Assembly (NCBI RefSeq): GCF_021018895.1
Contig: NC_079379.1
Span: forward strand, 24,219,276-24,283,275
Direction of reading: 5' to 3'
From: Seriola aureovittata
Lineage: Eukaryota > Chordata > Actinopteri > Carangiformes > Carangidae
DNA length: 64,000 nucleotides
The notes below the pieces were generated by a model. The model saw only the letters and a program-made list of their open reading frames with translations, was not told the DNA's origin and made no database searches. A program made the position numbers and the translations under genes. The stretch's first letter is position 1. Each line of letters starts with the position of its first letter. Below, piece by piece: positions 1-12,145 of this stretch.

Positions 1-105
1 GGTCACTGGGATTCATCCTCTGGGGACCGTGAATGCCTGCACGGAGCGTAACAGTAGTTCATCCAGTGGCTGTTGAGATATTTCAGTTTGGACAAACATA
101 TACTA
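1..105. repeat. Dispersed teleost repeat, cut by window start
   Basis: The opening bases, including the phrase GGGATTCATCCTCTGGGGAC and later TTGAGATATTTCAGT, match from memory a very common fish interspersed repeat that normally continues on the left. Only its inner part is present. I cannot give the Repbase name. There is no coding potential. Confidence 0.6.
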
Positions 106-2052
106 AAGAATAAAGTTTCCATTAATACATCATTTGCTTATGGTTTTAACACAGCTAACTAAAATAAGTCCCAGACATTTGTCTATAATTACCAGAAAAA
201 ATTCCAATTAATGCCCAGAGGAGAATCTGGGAAATTCCAGGACAACTTCCTATGAAATAACGGACCCCTAAACTAAAACTAAATTAAAACGAAATTCTTC
301 TGCCGTAAACAACAGCCTCCATTAAATGAAAGACCATTTTAAGAACACGGCTGGAAACCGTTCGGACGCCCTCATCAATAATCTTCCCCGTTCTCTTCTA
401 CACCTTCAGTAACGATTCATTTATTTTTGATCACTGACACAAATCAACTTGATTCACTGATGGTTCTCTGGTTTGAAAAGAAAAAAAAGGGGGGGACAAG
501 GCACAATTTGTGCTGCTGAACCTCACCTCACATTTATCATCAGTTCACTGAGCAACACAAAATGGGGGGAAAAAAAGAAAAGGGGGGTGAAGACGGTGCC
601 AGGACTCAAAGGCTCAAATTAAAACCATGAAACCAAAATAGGAAAAGACACATGTTGAAATCACTGAGCTCTAACATTTTATTAGAAAGCTTCCTCATCC
701 ATTTAAAAAGGGAATGACAGCAAACACCCCCCCACCCCACCCCCCCTCCTCTACCTGCAGGCCGACAGAACATGTGGATACTTGGTGTGAAGGTGACGCC
801 GGAGACTCTGGGATCCCGGCGTTTGGAAAATAGTTTCACAATATGTTTTTCTGCGTAATTCATCCTTTACTTCCTTCTCTCCCTCCGTCTCTATCCTTCT
901 ACTTTTCTTCTTTCTTTTGCTGCTTGAAAGAAATCCAACTTTCAAGCAGCGCATATCTTGGCAGGCGCCTTGCCCCCCCCCCCCCCCAAAAGTACTGTAT
1001 TCACTTCTTTTTTTTGGGTGGGTGGGGGGGGAGTTGCTTTTGTTTTTGAGACAATCCTTGGCATCAGCAGACAGACTGAGGGTTATTTCGCTTTAACGTG
1101 AATCCGTAACTGCTCCCGGCGAGCGCTGCAGAGCTGGACCGGGACGCTGAGGTGGGTCGGGGGGGGGGGGGAGAGACTCACATCTGACGGAGCTGAAGAA
1201 GGACAGGTCCCACATCTTGATTCTTCCCCTCTCACATGTGACACAGATCTCTCTTTTTCTAATTTGAGTGTTCCTTCCATCTGGTCGTCACACCAGAGAT
1301 ACGTGGAGCGAAGGATACATGTCGACTGTAGACGTCTTTTATTTTCCCTCAGAATCCTGAATGAACGTCGCCACGGCGCTAAATGAATCTGACATCATTC
1401 GTCTATAACACTGACACCAGATTAGTTTTGGCACGACACGACACAACACTGGCATTTTGTAACTTTACTGCCGCTGCCAATCACAGGACGGCCTTAATTA
1501 AACCGAACTGGGAACACACATGCGGGAAGGCAAACAACAACAGTTCTTGTTAAAGTGCTTCGCGTGTCGCTCACGCAACCTTTTATCCGCGGCGTGCAAC
1601 ACGTGTGTTCTGAGAAAACACTCGAGGCGCCCAGAGTTGAATGGCGTTCAACTCCAGGCACAAGAATGCTCTGCATCATTACAGCCCTTTTCTCTCCTTC
1701 CCCAGTCTGCGGGGAGAAGGAGAAAGCCTGTCTTTCATTAGTCCTCTTGAAAACAAGGAAATGGGAGGAAAGAGACGATATCGGTTGCTCTTGCACATCC
1801 CGTTTCACCATCAGATTAGATCAATAAGCGGCACCGGGCTCGGAGCGACTCCCACCGGGGACGGAGAGCTTTTTCTTCGTTAGTCAGTTAACAACATTAG
1901 CTAATGTCATCAGCTGCGTTAGCTAAAGTGAGGAAACCAAAAAAGAACAAGAAGAACCCTGCCAGCAGTTTGTGAGGATGTTAAAGGCCTGATCAGTGGC
2001 TCATCGTATGAATGCAGAACTGATCTGGGAGAAGGCCAGACCAATTAACACA

Positions 2053-2053
<1 letters not shown>
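106..2053. other. Gene-free DNA with homopolymer runs
   Basis: No exon-like open frame with paired splice sites is visible. The stretch holds C-rich and G-rich runs (about 725-746, C15 at 973-987, G-rich 1016-1032, G13 at 1159-1171). A CAG/GTAGAG donor look-alike lies on the minus strand near 757 but has no convincing acceptor or conserved frame. About 1500-1880 is somewhat CpG-richer but carries no promoter motif I can defend. Confidence 0.6.

Positions 2054-2094
<41 letters not shown>
2054..2094. repeat. (CA)n microsatellite
   Basis: About 20 CA dinucleotides, nearly pure after one interrupting T. It is an ordinary vertebrate microsatellite and a source of a spurious valine/cysteine-rich open frame on the minus strand. 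Confidence 0.97.
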
Positions 2095-2097
<3 letters not shown>

Positions 2098-4087
2098 GTT
2101 AACTTGATGGACGACAACAAGCGGCTGCTGTAATCTGAATTTAAACTGGGTCGCTGTAACTGTTTTTTGTTTTGTTTCCAAAAGGTTAAAACAGCTCATC
2201 CAGTTTTCTACAAGGTAATTTGCTTGGTGTGTATTGATGAAGACTCGATCCAAAGCAAAACGCCAAGTCAGAGCGGCCAGACCGTGTGGGAGGCGCAAAT
2301 TTTGCGGGCTGTCTCTGCAAGGCTAAAGCTTGTGGTGAGAATATCACTCAACTCGGCCAAAATTTTAAAAATCTGGCACCAAAAAGGCTCCAAAAAAGGT
2401 AAAACTCAAGCGAGATGGAAATGCAAATAGATCCTGGTGATACAGCTGAGCAGTAAAGGGGCTTCCAGGAAAAGCATCAGCTTGCTGACTTGGATAGTTT
2501 TTAGTTTCTTCATACTTTAACCAGTTGCACGCTCTTAGTTAAACTCCTCATTAACTGTGCTCCTAACCAGCAGCGACACCGGTCCGTTCTCTGAACCCCC
2601 GCGGATTTGATTCTACGCCAACATTTTTAATTAATTCTTCCTTAAATATATGTGCATCGCAACTATGGTATGTTTACCAGGTAAATACTGGAGTCTACAC
2701 CTGTGTGAAAGTGCCTCCTCCCACCTTACAAACACAGTCCAGGATGAGGACTTCCTCCTCTTTGTCTCGTTTATCTCCAGTGTGAGCAGCATTTTCTTCT
2801 TCTTCCTTTTGTTGGGAAAATTGATATAGTTCAATCCTGAAGTAAGGATGCATTACCATTTGAAACACTGATGGTATTCATATGGGAAATATCAATGATT
2901 TAAAGGCCAGATTTTGGATTTTGTCGGGCAAATATTGTGATGTTTTTCTGCTTTGTTGTTTAGAGCCGTGGCGAGCGTCCTGGAATCCAACATGCCCAGT
3001 AAAAATATTTAAAAAAGGATTGCAACCCTTGTTTTCTGGTGGTTTGTCGCTCCAGTTAGAACCTTCAGTACCCGACACCAAATATACTCCAGCAGCGAGG
3101 GGAAGAAAGGCCTGTAATCACAGAGGGGGGGGGGGGGGGGGGGGGGGGGGCACGACGCGATAAAACGGGAGGGACGACGCACATCTCTTCCTGACTTCCT
3201 CACTGTCTGTACACATGAAGTGACAAATGAAGTCGTTGTGTGAAGAAGGAGAGCTGGAGAAAGAGGTTGAAATCCTGCCAACTTTCTGATGAATTGCTGT
3301 GTGTAGTGGGTGCACTTAGAGAGAGGGGGGGGGGGGGGGGCATCAGTTTTGGAAAGTCCACAAGCATAATGACACCTTCAGCTTTGTACCGCTCTGCGTA
3401 AAGGAAACACACAGTCTGCTCCGGTCGTGAGTTCTGCTGCTGGAACGAGCAGAACGCGTCAGGCCTCAACGCTTGTGTTGCCGAGCTTCTTGCGTAATCA
3501 CCCCCCGACATGAGGGTCGTGAAGGTCATGAGGTTGGGTGTTGAGCGCTGTTTTTTCCGAGCGCATACTCATGATAATGAAATTACGATGGTGAAATAAG
3601 AGGAAAGTGGAAATACTTTCACCAACGCTGAGAGCTGCCTTCTAAGAATATTCTCCCAAGTTCTTGACAGAGGGCTCGCATGACTTTTCCTTTGGGCTCT
3701 GGAACAAGCGGGAGGACCGGCCAAACAAAAGTGATATTATACTTTGAGCCAATCCTAATTTTTTTCCCCTACCCACATCCCCCTGGAAGTGACAGCAGAT
3801 GGCTGAACCCAGCGCGATCGTTCAGGCGAGACCAAACTAATGCTACAAATCTTTTGAGTGCTGACAGAGAGACACGTCCTTTAACCGAGCAGAGTCCGTG
3901 CACAGAGAGACAGTTTGGGCCGAATCACAACAAGGAACACGCAACGTGCCACAAACAGGACGGACCGCGGGTTTCTTTCATCCGGTCAGTCCGGGACACT
4001 CGGCCGCCAGACTGTTTGATGGTCGGTTTTAAGGGGTTAGAATCAGGACGAGGTTAAGAGGATTGTGTCTTCACAACTATAGAAAGA

Positions 4088-4090
<3 letters not shown>
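2095..4090. other. Gene-free DNA with long poly-G runs
   Basis: Holds a 26-base G run at 3125-3150 and a 16-base G run at 3325-3340, both able to form G-quadruplexes on the plus strand, and an octamer ATGCAAAT at 2421-2428. The open frames here have no recognisable domain, and those over the G runs are homopolymer translations. No splice-paired exon is seen. Confidence 0.6.
3125..3150 (+). repeat. Poly-G run (26 G)
   Basis: Uninterrupted run of 26 guanines. A run this long is prone to length error in sequencing and to quadruplex formation. Confidence 0.9.
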
Positions 4091-4118
<28 letters not shown>

Positions 4119-4132
4119 TTGTGTGTGTGTGG
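4091..4132. repeat. (TG)n microsatellite
   Basis: TG dinucleotides with one TTT interruption near 4119, ending in a short G run. Confidence 0.95.
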
Positions 4133-4369
4133 GGGTGCGTCAATATGCAGCCAAACTGGGGCAGCGAGTCCAGCTGAAGCCGCCTCCACAGCTGTGAGCG
4201 TAGAACAGGCCGTCGTGTTGTGTCGGGAAACGTTGGCGCTCCCTGACACAGAGTATAACGTCAGTGCAAGAGAAAGGCCACGGCTGTGTTCGTCTTAATA
4301 TCTGTTGTAATTAGACTCTTAATTATCTTAGTCTACATCGATCAGTGTTGGGTCACATTTTCTGTGGTG

Positions 4370-4370
<1 letters not shown>

Positions 4371-4418
<48 letters not shown>
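4371..4418. repeat. Compound (TA)n(GA)n microsatellite
   Basis: Ten TA units (4371-4390) abut fourteen GA units (4391-4418) directly. It makes a false Tyr-Ile/Arg-Glu frame in the + direction. Confidence 0.95.
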
Positions 4419-4420
<2 letters not shown>

Positions 4421-6136
4421 CGCTCACACCCACAGGAGTTTGTCAGTTTCCCAGAAACGTTCAGACGGCAGCTGAGCGGCAGACGGAAGTCAACGATATG
4501 TGGCTACTGGGCAAGTTTGTTGTTGCCGGAGTCGAGCGTGACTGATCTTTTTTGCATGAATCACCTGTCAGAAGCAACTCGCTTTTTCAGTCCTTTCTGG
4601 CCGACCCACGTTACCAGTGTGTTTCATCTCCTTTTATGGAAATTTAAAAAAAAAAAAAAATTTGCATTTAAAAAGACCAAAATCAAAACACCAGAGATTC
4701 ATCAGTTTAAAAAAGAAAAAGAGAGAGAAAAAGATTTCACGGTAGAGTTTGAAAAACTGCGTATCACTGTGTAAAAATGGAGACGTGATGAAAGGTTTCG
4801 GAAACAGTAGCGCTTACAGTTCAACTGCATTACGCAATCTTTGGATGGAGTTTCCTCCGTTGCAACTGAAGACTGAGGAAGACCACAAGAAAAGAAGATT
4901 GTGAGAATGTGAGTAAGTGGACCTTGAGTTAAGATTTCCTGTTTCCGTTCTCTTCACGTAAGAACTTAAAGGAGCTTTATTTTTTTTCTGCAACAGAGTA
5001 GAAAATCAGTTTCCAGAGTCACATACACAGCTGGTCCGGAGACACTTGACTGACGTACATCTAAAGTTGTTCACAGCTCAGAGCGGAGATTATATATATT
5101 CTTATATTCTGAAATTAGAATATAAGAACCACGCCGCGCACTCAGGGAGATACACAGTGGGAGTTACACTATAATCAAAACCCTGTTTTCTGAAAATGAC
5201 ACAACTAAACTTCAACAGCAAATACATTCTGTGTGAAACGATTATGTTTTTCAGTCAATGACATGATGTTCAGCATCAATGTTTTTTTGCGACTTTCCAA
5301 ATACATAAAATATCATAAAGGTCGACCTGCAGTGACCACAGCTTTATTAAAGACTTTTATGCTGGTGTTTTTACGGCACGCGGAGCTCTTTGGCAACATT
5401 AGGGAAATATCGTGGTCTGGTTTAAGTTCACAGTGACTTTCAGACGTAATCCATTCATTTGCATTTAAGCAATGATAATTCCTTTAGCACTTTTATTGCC
5501 TGAGCCTGCGGGTGGGACTGTGGCTCTGTACACCTGCAAATCCCTTCCCAAACACCTCCCGCTGCCGCCGCCGCCGCCATGAACACACACACATTCATTC
5601 ATTCTAAATGATACGATGCCGCTGAAGATAATCCGGATGCTGACTCGGGTTTCCTGCAAACTGCTTTTGTTGTTGTGGTTGAGTTGCATTGAAACGTCTT
5701 TTCTTTTTAAAGGAGAACGAGTTGATCTTTGTTTCTGGTCACAATGTCTGAGGCAGATTTCAAGTAAAAGTCTGTCATGTGACTGAGTTGTGAAGGAGCT
5801 CTCCAGGAACGTTAATTTCCCGCTCCAGCTGTGCGCCCTCGTGACGGCGTGTCTGACCATGTTGGTAAACCACAGTAACTAACTTCCTGTTGTTGTTAAA
5901 ACACCTGTTCCCTTTCACTTCACGAAGCATCTCACGCCTCCGCCGCTCCGTCTCCTTCTTTACGGCTCAGACGCATCATCAGATGAACTGAATTCCCTCT
6001 TCTCTTAATATACAATTTATTACACGTTTTACCCCCTAAATTATTAAACACGTTTGTGCTTCATCATGCGTCTGATAATAATCTGTATTCATCTTTATAA
6101 TGAACCTGTATTCCCTTAGAATATTTAATAAGACGA
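4419..6136. other. Gene-free, AT-rich DNA with one hairpin
   Basis: Contains A-runs near 4646 and 4980, a CCG-triplet patch near 5563-5580 and the inverted repeat listed at 5099. I find no exon, RNA gene or promoter. Confidence 0.55.
5099..5128. repeat. Perfect 12-bp inverted repeat (hairpin)
   Basis: Left arm TTCTTATATTCT (5099-5110) and right arm AGAATATAAGAA (5117-5128) are exact reverse complements with a 6-base loop. It is AT-rich, has no following U-tract, and lies in no transcript I can identify. It is most likely a decayed palindromic element end or a chance hairpin. Confidence 0.75.
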
Positions 6137-6706
6137 CCCTTATAAAGGATTTATAAATGGTTTATAATGAGGTTATTACACTTAATAAACAGTTGTAAAC
6201 ACGTTATAACAGTTGATGCAGGCTCACTATTTGGCAAGATCAAGTTAATGCTTACTTCTCATTGATCTGACTAATGAGTTACAACCTTATAGTAACTCGT
6301 TAAATTAAATTAATCAGTTATAAATGTTTGTAACTGATCAATAAATGGTTTTAACGGCTGAGCACTTCACCAGGTGAAGGAAGCTCAACACCTGAGATTA
6401 TACTGAGGGACGGCTGCTGAGAACAAGTCGAGGTCAACGTCGCTGCCGAGGCCTCAGAGGGTGACTCTGGTCATGTGATGTGATCATGTGATCTGACCGT
6501 GAAGATGCTCGGTGGTTAATTGCTAGTCAGTGAAGAAATATGTGACGAAGCAGCAGCTACAGACGGATGATAAATGTGGGCTCACTATTTAGCAAGCAAC
6601 AGGTCACTGGTGCCCTTTTGTATCTAATGTGTTTAACAGCATACTAATGTGTTAACCAGCTAATTAATTAACTAGTTATAAACCACTCACACATCCTTTA
6701 TAAGGG
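6137..6706. mobile_element. 570-bp MITE-like element with terminal inverted repeats
   Basis: The left end reads CCCTTATAAAGGAT (6137-6150), then 7 bases, then TGGTTTATAA (6158-6167). The right end has TTATAAACCA (6676-6685), 7 bases, then ATCCTTTATAAGGG (6693-6706). These are matching inverted termini of 31 bp with divergence only in the 7-base middle. The interior is AT-rich and contains a diverged direct repeat around GGCTCACTATTT (near 6221 and 6577). There is no transposase frame, so it is non-autonomous. The ATAAATGGTTTATAA-type sequence is familiar from percomorph repeats; the superfamily is not assigned because no clear target duplication is seen. Confidence 0.75.
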
Positions 6707-7189
6707 GAGTGTTGCTGTAAAGAGGGATGTTAATATTTAGCTTCATACTCGCATACAGACAAATAAGACTCTCGTCTCCTCTGAGAATAAAACCAATGAC
6801 GTATTTTAGCACAAAAAGAAATTAAAAAAAAAGAAAAAGAAAGTGGAGGAGGAGGTGATCCTCGCCTTATCTTTATTCAAAGCATCTTGTTAGGCACAGT
6901 CTCAGCGGACTGGGAATCACAGAGGAGAATCAGACTCGAAAAACAAAATGGTGCAATAAGAGCATGTGGAAGAGAGTCAGCTATTTCAGTGCATTATAAT
7001 TTGAGAGAGCGGGAGTGAGTCAGCAAAAGAGGAGAGAGAGAGAGAGAGAGTGAGTGAGGAAAAACGACGGAGGGTTTAAAGGAGGGAGAGTGAGGGAGGA
7101 TGACAGATGGCTGGTGTAAAGGAGAGAGAAAAGGAGAAAAATGAATTAGGCGAACTGCAGAGCAGCAGTTAACAATATCCACAGTCCAA
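6707..7189. other. Gene-free DNA with (GA)n patch
   Basis: Contains an A-rich run near 6820-6842 and GA-rich repeats at about 7005-7056. No coding evidence. Confidence 0.6.
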
Positions 7190-7440
7190 AGGGCCCTTTG
7201 AAACATCGGGGTGATGAAACCTCCTGCGCTTGTTGGCAGAGGGACAGCACAGGGGCCACGCAGCTCCGAGCGCCGCAGCCAAAGCCTTACATAACAGGCC
7301 ACAGTGCCGAACACTCCCATTCCAGCACGGCCCTTAAAGGTGAAGGCACATGCGCCAGGAGGGCTGACGACTGACAGCTTCAGGCCTTATTAGCTGCCTG
7401 CACAAGATAAAAGGCTCATTGTAGCCCGTTATTTGAAGAA
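7190..7440. other. Low-copy stretch, possible conserved noncoding element
   Basis: A balanced-composition, repeat-free 250 bp that stands out from its simple-sequence surroundings and contains no extended open frame of coding character. This look is typical of vertebrate conserved noncoding sequence, but conservation cannot be judged from one genome. Low confidence by design. Confidence 0.25.
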
Positions 7441-7625
7441 AATGGATGAAGAGTGCATCTAAAACGTTCTGAGTTTATTGAAAAATGTAGAAAAATTTCA
7501 AATAAAAAAATTAAATCTTAGATTGCACAGAATGTTCAGAGCCGATTTGTTACCGAACGTGGCGGAGGGAAGGGGGGCGGACCCATTTAATTATGATGCG
7601 AACCCAGCTAAAGCTCCTCCAGTGT

Positions 7626-7841
7626 AAAGGTCTGTGTCCATGTGTAGTGTGATTATAGATCAGCTCTAGCTTCTATATTAATACTGTGAAAGTATCAAAG
7701 CCTCAGTCCACAGAGAAATGCACACAGCCTGTATTCAGAAACTGAGCCTTAAAACCAGCCGTCAGGACTTCTGGAACTTTGTGATGTCACAACGAAGCAG
7801 TCACCCAAGCCCCGCCCACCTGGACCCGCCATCCAAACCTT
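7626..7841 (+). repeat. Young dispersed repeat, copy A
   Basis: This 216-bp block reappears in reverse complement at 47737-47951 with only two substitutions and one 1-base indel that I can count by eye. A more decayed copy lies at 48862-48940. It contains TGTGATGTCA and a CCCCGCCCACC GC-box-like string but no open frame. Such high identity 40 kb apart implies recent copying. The mechanism is not evident: no poly-A or TIR is visible at the shared edges. Confidence 0.85.
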
Positions 7842-9780
7842 GCTGTTTACCGTTTATTTATTAGTGGTTTCTATTGGAACAGTTTTAAAGTTACGAAGAG
7901 AGATCTAACAACAACAGAGGGAGATCTTACATCGTGGATCACGTCATTAAAAGGTTCCGTGTTTTAACATTTAAAAAGTTCAATCGATGACAACCATCCG
8001 ATCGTTATCTGTTAAACAGCTAGCCCGCTAACTGCAGCTAGTGACGGCAGTCGTAGTTCTGCTCTGCAGCCTCCTCGACTTCTTCACCAGAGCAGAACAA
8101 GAACCACTGTCACCAGCTGCAGCGACTGATCTCTCAAATTAAAGCGTTTACACATAGCACCTCATAAATAAGTCCGAATGAATACTCTACACGAACGAAG
8201 CGAAGAGAGCGAGCGGTTGTGACACAGTTTCTTTAAAACAGAAGACAGCATTGTGGGTGAAGAGAGCTGGCAAGCTGACTAACATCTGAGAGGAGCATCA
8301 AGGCGGCACAAAGATACGAATCAAAACCTCTGATTATTATTTCCAAAATAAAATCAGAGCGGATGCAGGATGCGGAGATTGTGGACTCGTCTGGATGGGG
8401 GTGGGGGGTGGATTTTTTTTTGCTCTACTTGCCACTGTGGAAAACAACAGACTTCTCAGACTGATTCACCTATTGATGATGATGCTGTGCGTGGCTGTTC
8501 GCTCATTCATCTGCTGAAGCAGGAAAAATACAGACTGTATATTAATGTGAATTACACACTGTATATAAAGAGTGATGCGTATATCATGGATTTATAAACG
8601 ATGACGTTCACGTCACCAGCGGCTTTTAAAAGCTTCCGCCTGTTGCCGACGGTGTGACTGGCGAGCGTGAGGACGCCGCACACTATTAATAAATAAAGAT
8701 ATCTCAAACTGACTGAATATCATCTACAGTGCGTTTGGCTTTGTATCCACGGAAACAACAACACCACAACCAACAGGGGCGACCAGCGGCGTTTCGTGGT
8801 TTCGTTCTTATTAGAGAAAAAGATCTTTCTATCTCAGGACGAGTCACAGCACTTCATAGAATAATAATAAAACCACGCAGCCTACTTCACTTCTTCCAGC
8901 ATGTGCTACATCAAAAGGAAGATTTCATATATTTTGTGTTGTTTTGTGGCATTAAATTAAAAAAAACAAAAATCGGCTGTTGACGAGCTTTTCTGCGAGA
9001 CATTAAGACAAGCGGCGTTCCCCGGGCGCTGTCAGGATTACCCGTCTGTTCGTGGCGCTGCAGCTGCAGTTTTCCTGCGGGACGACCGGACTAATCCAAC
9101 TAAAGGAGAAGCTCTCGCCAAGGTTTTTAAAGCGTCTGCTCTCGGCTCTTTGATCCACTGGATCAGTAAACACCGAAAATGTCAAACAGACCTTCTGGTC
9201 GTGGTGCATGATGTAACGTACGGTTCAGAAGGCTGGAAATATTTCTGTTGTTAACAAATTCCTCAAAAAGCATGAAAAAAAAACCAAAACAACGATTGCA
9301 TTAGTTTGTTTCTCAATACTTTCCAGTTTCTCCTCCCTCTCTGGGACACTTCGTTCTCACTGAACAAGTAAATATTTAAAATGTGGGTCACAAATATATA
9401 GATCTTTTTTTTTTTTTTTTATTAAAAGACACGTTTCCTTAAACAGCTGGGAACTGTAGTTTTTGGCAGATGTTACTCAAACAGGAGGAAACGCCGTATT
9501 TATCGGGGACTATTTTTAGTGGTGCAGTGATACACACACGGTGTTTCTGGTGAGCACTCGAGGCGGGAAAGACGATCCGTGTTAGCGGAATCGGTCTTTG
9601 TCTTTTCACGGCGTTTGTTGACTTTGTGACTCATCACTCGTCCCGTCGGTGCTTCAGCTTCATCCGTGTAATCCATAAGTTCTCTGCTGCTGTTTGTCTC
9701 GTGACACAGCCGTGACTTTTCCTCTGCTTTCACAACCCGCTGATATGCGAGACAGCTCCAGTATCTACTGTATGAAAATG
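7842..9780. other. Gene-free DNA
   Basis: Moderate CpG content around 8000-8250 and 9000-9080 without an accompanying exon. A poly-T run lies near 9404-9420. Open frames here show no recognisable domain. Confidence 0.55.
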
Positions 9781-12070
9781 TCAACATGACGAGCAGCGCG
9801 ATGGGCGAAGCCGAATACGAAGCAGATGTTCCAGATATGGATCCCAAACGTTTGCGGTCTGGACGTGAATGTTCGAGGGAAAAGGCAATCGGTATAACCA
9901 TTAGCAGAGCCCCGGCTATCTGCTGTTCTCCAGCTCTTCAATGTGTTATCGATACTCTATGGAGGATAATCACGTGCCTTCTTACCCCCCCCCATCACTC
10001 CACTAAGCAGCACAGCCGGGGGCAGAAAAGTGAAGATGAAGGCTTTAACAGCTCCTCTCCCTCCATCTCCATGAATAATTCAACCCCATCCAAGCCTGAG
10101 AGCATTTCTCAACTTCTCCTGAAGCATGAAAACACGGCGCGGCTCCACACCGGCTGCCAGGAGGTTCATAAGCTCCTCATACCGAACATAAATCCACTCC
10201 CGATTATAATAGGATCACATTAAGCCACACAACTGGAGGTTTTTGCTGAAGGCACAGGCGCAGGTAGCGAGTTAACCTACACACGGCCCTGCGTTATCCG
10301 TTTTGTGTAAATCATGCACTGCGTCAAGGAATCTGGATTTAGACACGAAAAATCTGTGAGAGGGAAAATGCGGGAAAACCCAGAGGAGACGTGAGCTTCC
10401 TGCAGATTTGCTGATTCAACGGTTTCGGTGACGAAGTGAAAAAAACAACTCTACACAATAAGCGCGGCGCGTGGCGAGAGTCGAGCCGGTTGGTTTATAG
10501 ATGGAAGATAATAAAGCAAATAATTTCAAATGTGGAAACAGTCACCAGATGTTTTACAAAGCACTTGGAAAAGAACCACTTCCAATCACTGCTGAGCTTC
10601 AGCCTTTCTGCCTGTGTGTTATTATTATTATTATTATTATTAATCACTCGCTCGTGTTTTGTTCTAGATTTAGAATTTCAAAATCTGCACAAAACACTAG
10701 TGCTGGTGTGATTAAAGGCATTTATAAAGATTAGCATCGACTATCATTTCAGAATTTTTGATGCCAACGTTTTCGTACTTCTTCCATCGGTTGGACAAAA
10801 TCATTGTTTCACAAGTTTCAAGTCTCGACTTTTAGTCTCGTGTCGAAACAAAGGAGCAAAGGAGAAGTGGAAACAGAGGCAGAAGATTTAAGCTGATGTA
10901 CAACCCTGACTGTGTTCTGCGCGTCACTGATTTCACCTTTCCAGCAGTATTAACTGATTGTTTCAGCCACCTGTTGCAGCACAACCGGCAAAAAACCACA
11001 GCATGAACATCACCGCTGTGGTTGATGTCAGTAACTGCTGCGTCTTCTGCAAACCCAGCAGACGCGGCGCGGCATCGGCGTTCGTTTGGAGCGATGTTCA
11101 TGTCAAACACCAACTCCTGAGGAAAAATATCTGGCCATTCAGCTGCTAAATGCTCCACTACGTTCATCTGCGAGTCGTTAAGGTTTCATGTCTGCAGAAC
11201 GTTTCTGCTGCTGCTGCCAATGAGGTCGATGTGACTGAATTGAAACTGTGGATTTGCGGCTGGTAAAACCAAAACAAACGGCAGATTTGATTAATAATTC
11301 TCTGTGTGTGACTTGATTGATCAGTCCAGCTTTAATCACTTCCTGATAGCTAATGTTGGAAGTTGGAAGTTGTTGCAGCTACGTCTGTGATTTTTAAAGC
11401 CACATATTTGTGTCATGACTCCTTGTTTTATTGCTTTTTTTTTTTGCTTCTTGTATTTTTTTTTGTCCAGATGTAATAATCCAAAGGATGGTCCGTTATC
11501 TGACTTTTTCCTCCAACTTGCAAAATGTGATCGGCTGCTGTGACACTGATAAAAGTATAGAAATAAAAAAAAAAAAAAAGAAAAAGAATCACATGATTTC
11601 TAGGTTTTAGTCTTGGGGGTTAGTTATCAGTCACAAGTCACTGGTACAATCACTTAAAGTCTAGTCTACTGTCCCCAGATCCGTGAGTCCATTCAATCCT
11701 TTTTTTTCTCTAACGAACAAAAGAAACTAAATGTTAAAAATGCTCAATGTCGTTTAAAGTCAGGAAACCGTTGAAAAGCTCTGTTTCAGAACAAGATTAG
11801 GAATCTGAAAAGACGTGTGATGCCAGCTCTGTGAGTCAGTATTTGCTGCTCTGTGCTGTGGAAACATTTTAGTTGGTAAAGACTAAAAGGTAATAAAAGC
11901 AATACGCACATTGCATGATTAATGTTTGTGGCATTTCTCTAAAAACAGGAAATAAATATATAAATATATATATTTAAAGGAAGGAAGGAATTTGGGAAAA
12001 CCTGATTGAAGTTCAGCAGATTCCCACACAGACATTCAGTTCTTATTTAATACGGAATAAAAAGCAGATA
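9781..12070. other. Gene-free, partly low-copy DNA
   Basis: A 145-codon plus-strand frame (9786-10223) spans mixed low-complexity sequence and shows no domain, signal or splice support, so I treat it as noncoding. About 10020-10220 looks low-copy and might be conserved noncoding DNA. Contains an ATT-triplet microsatellite at 10619-10642 and A/T runs at 11433-11466 and 11565-11585. Confidence 0.5.
10619..10642. repeat. (ATT)n microsatellite
   Basis: About eight TTA/ATT triplets in a row. Confidence 0.93.
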
Positions 12071-12079
12071 TCAACTTAC

Positions 12080-12124
12080 CTGCAGTGATGTCAGTGGTTG
12101 ATCGTCATGATCCAGGTACATAGA
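12080..12124 (-). other. Possible minus-strand splice donor and short exon
   Basis: Read on the minus strand, CACTGCAG is followed by GTAAGTTG, a consensus 5' splice site. The 14 codons before it are open from an ATG (MYLDHDDQPLTSLQ) and are preceded by a long pyrimidine tract at about 12123-12145. No AG acceptor lies between the tract and the ATG, so an internal exon is not properly bounded; an alternative first exon is possible. I do not recognise the peptide. A chance match is quite possible. Confidence 0.25.
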
Positions 12125-12145
12125 AGAAAAAAAAAGAAATAAAAA

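Noticed and set aside
751..954. Minus-strand frame with SLRRHLHTKYPH, resembling a BED/C2H2 zinc finger
   Set aside because: Only one cysteine and wrong histidine spacing; no flanking transposase sequence, so the resemblance is probably chance.
4286..4774. 162-codon plus-strand open frame
   Set aside because: It runs through TA and GA microsatellites and an A-run, with no domain.
9786..10223. 145-codon plus-strand open frame
   Set aside because: No domain, no splice or initiation context, composition shifts along the frame; more likely low-copy noncoding DNA.
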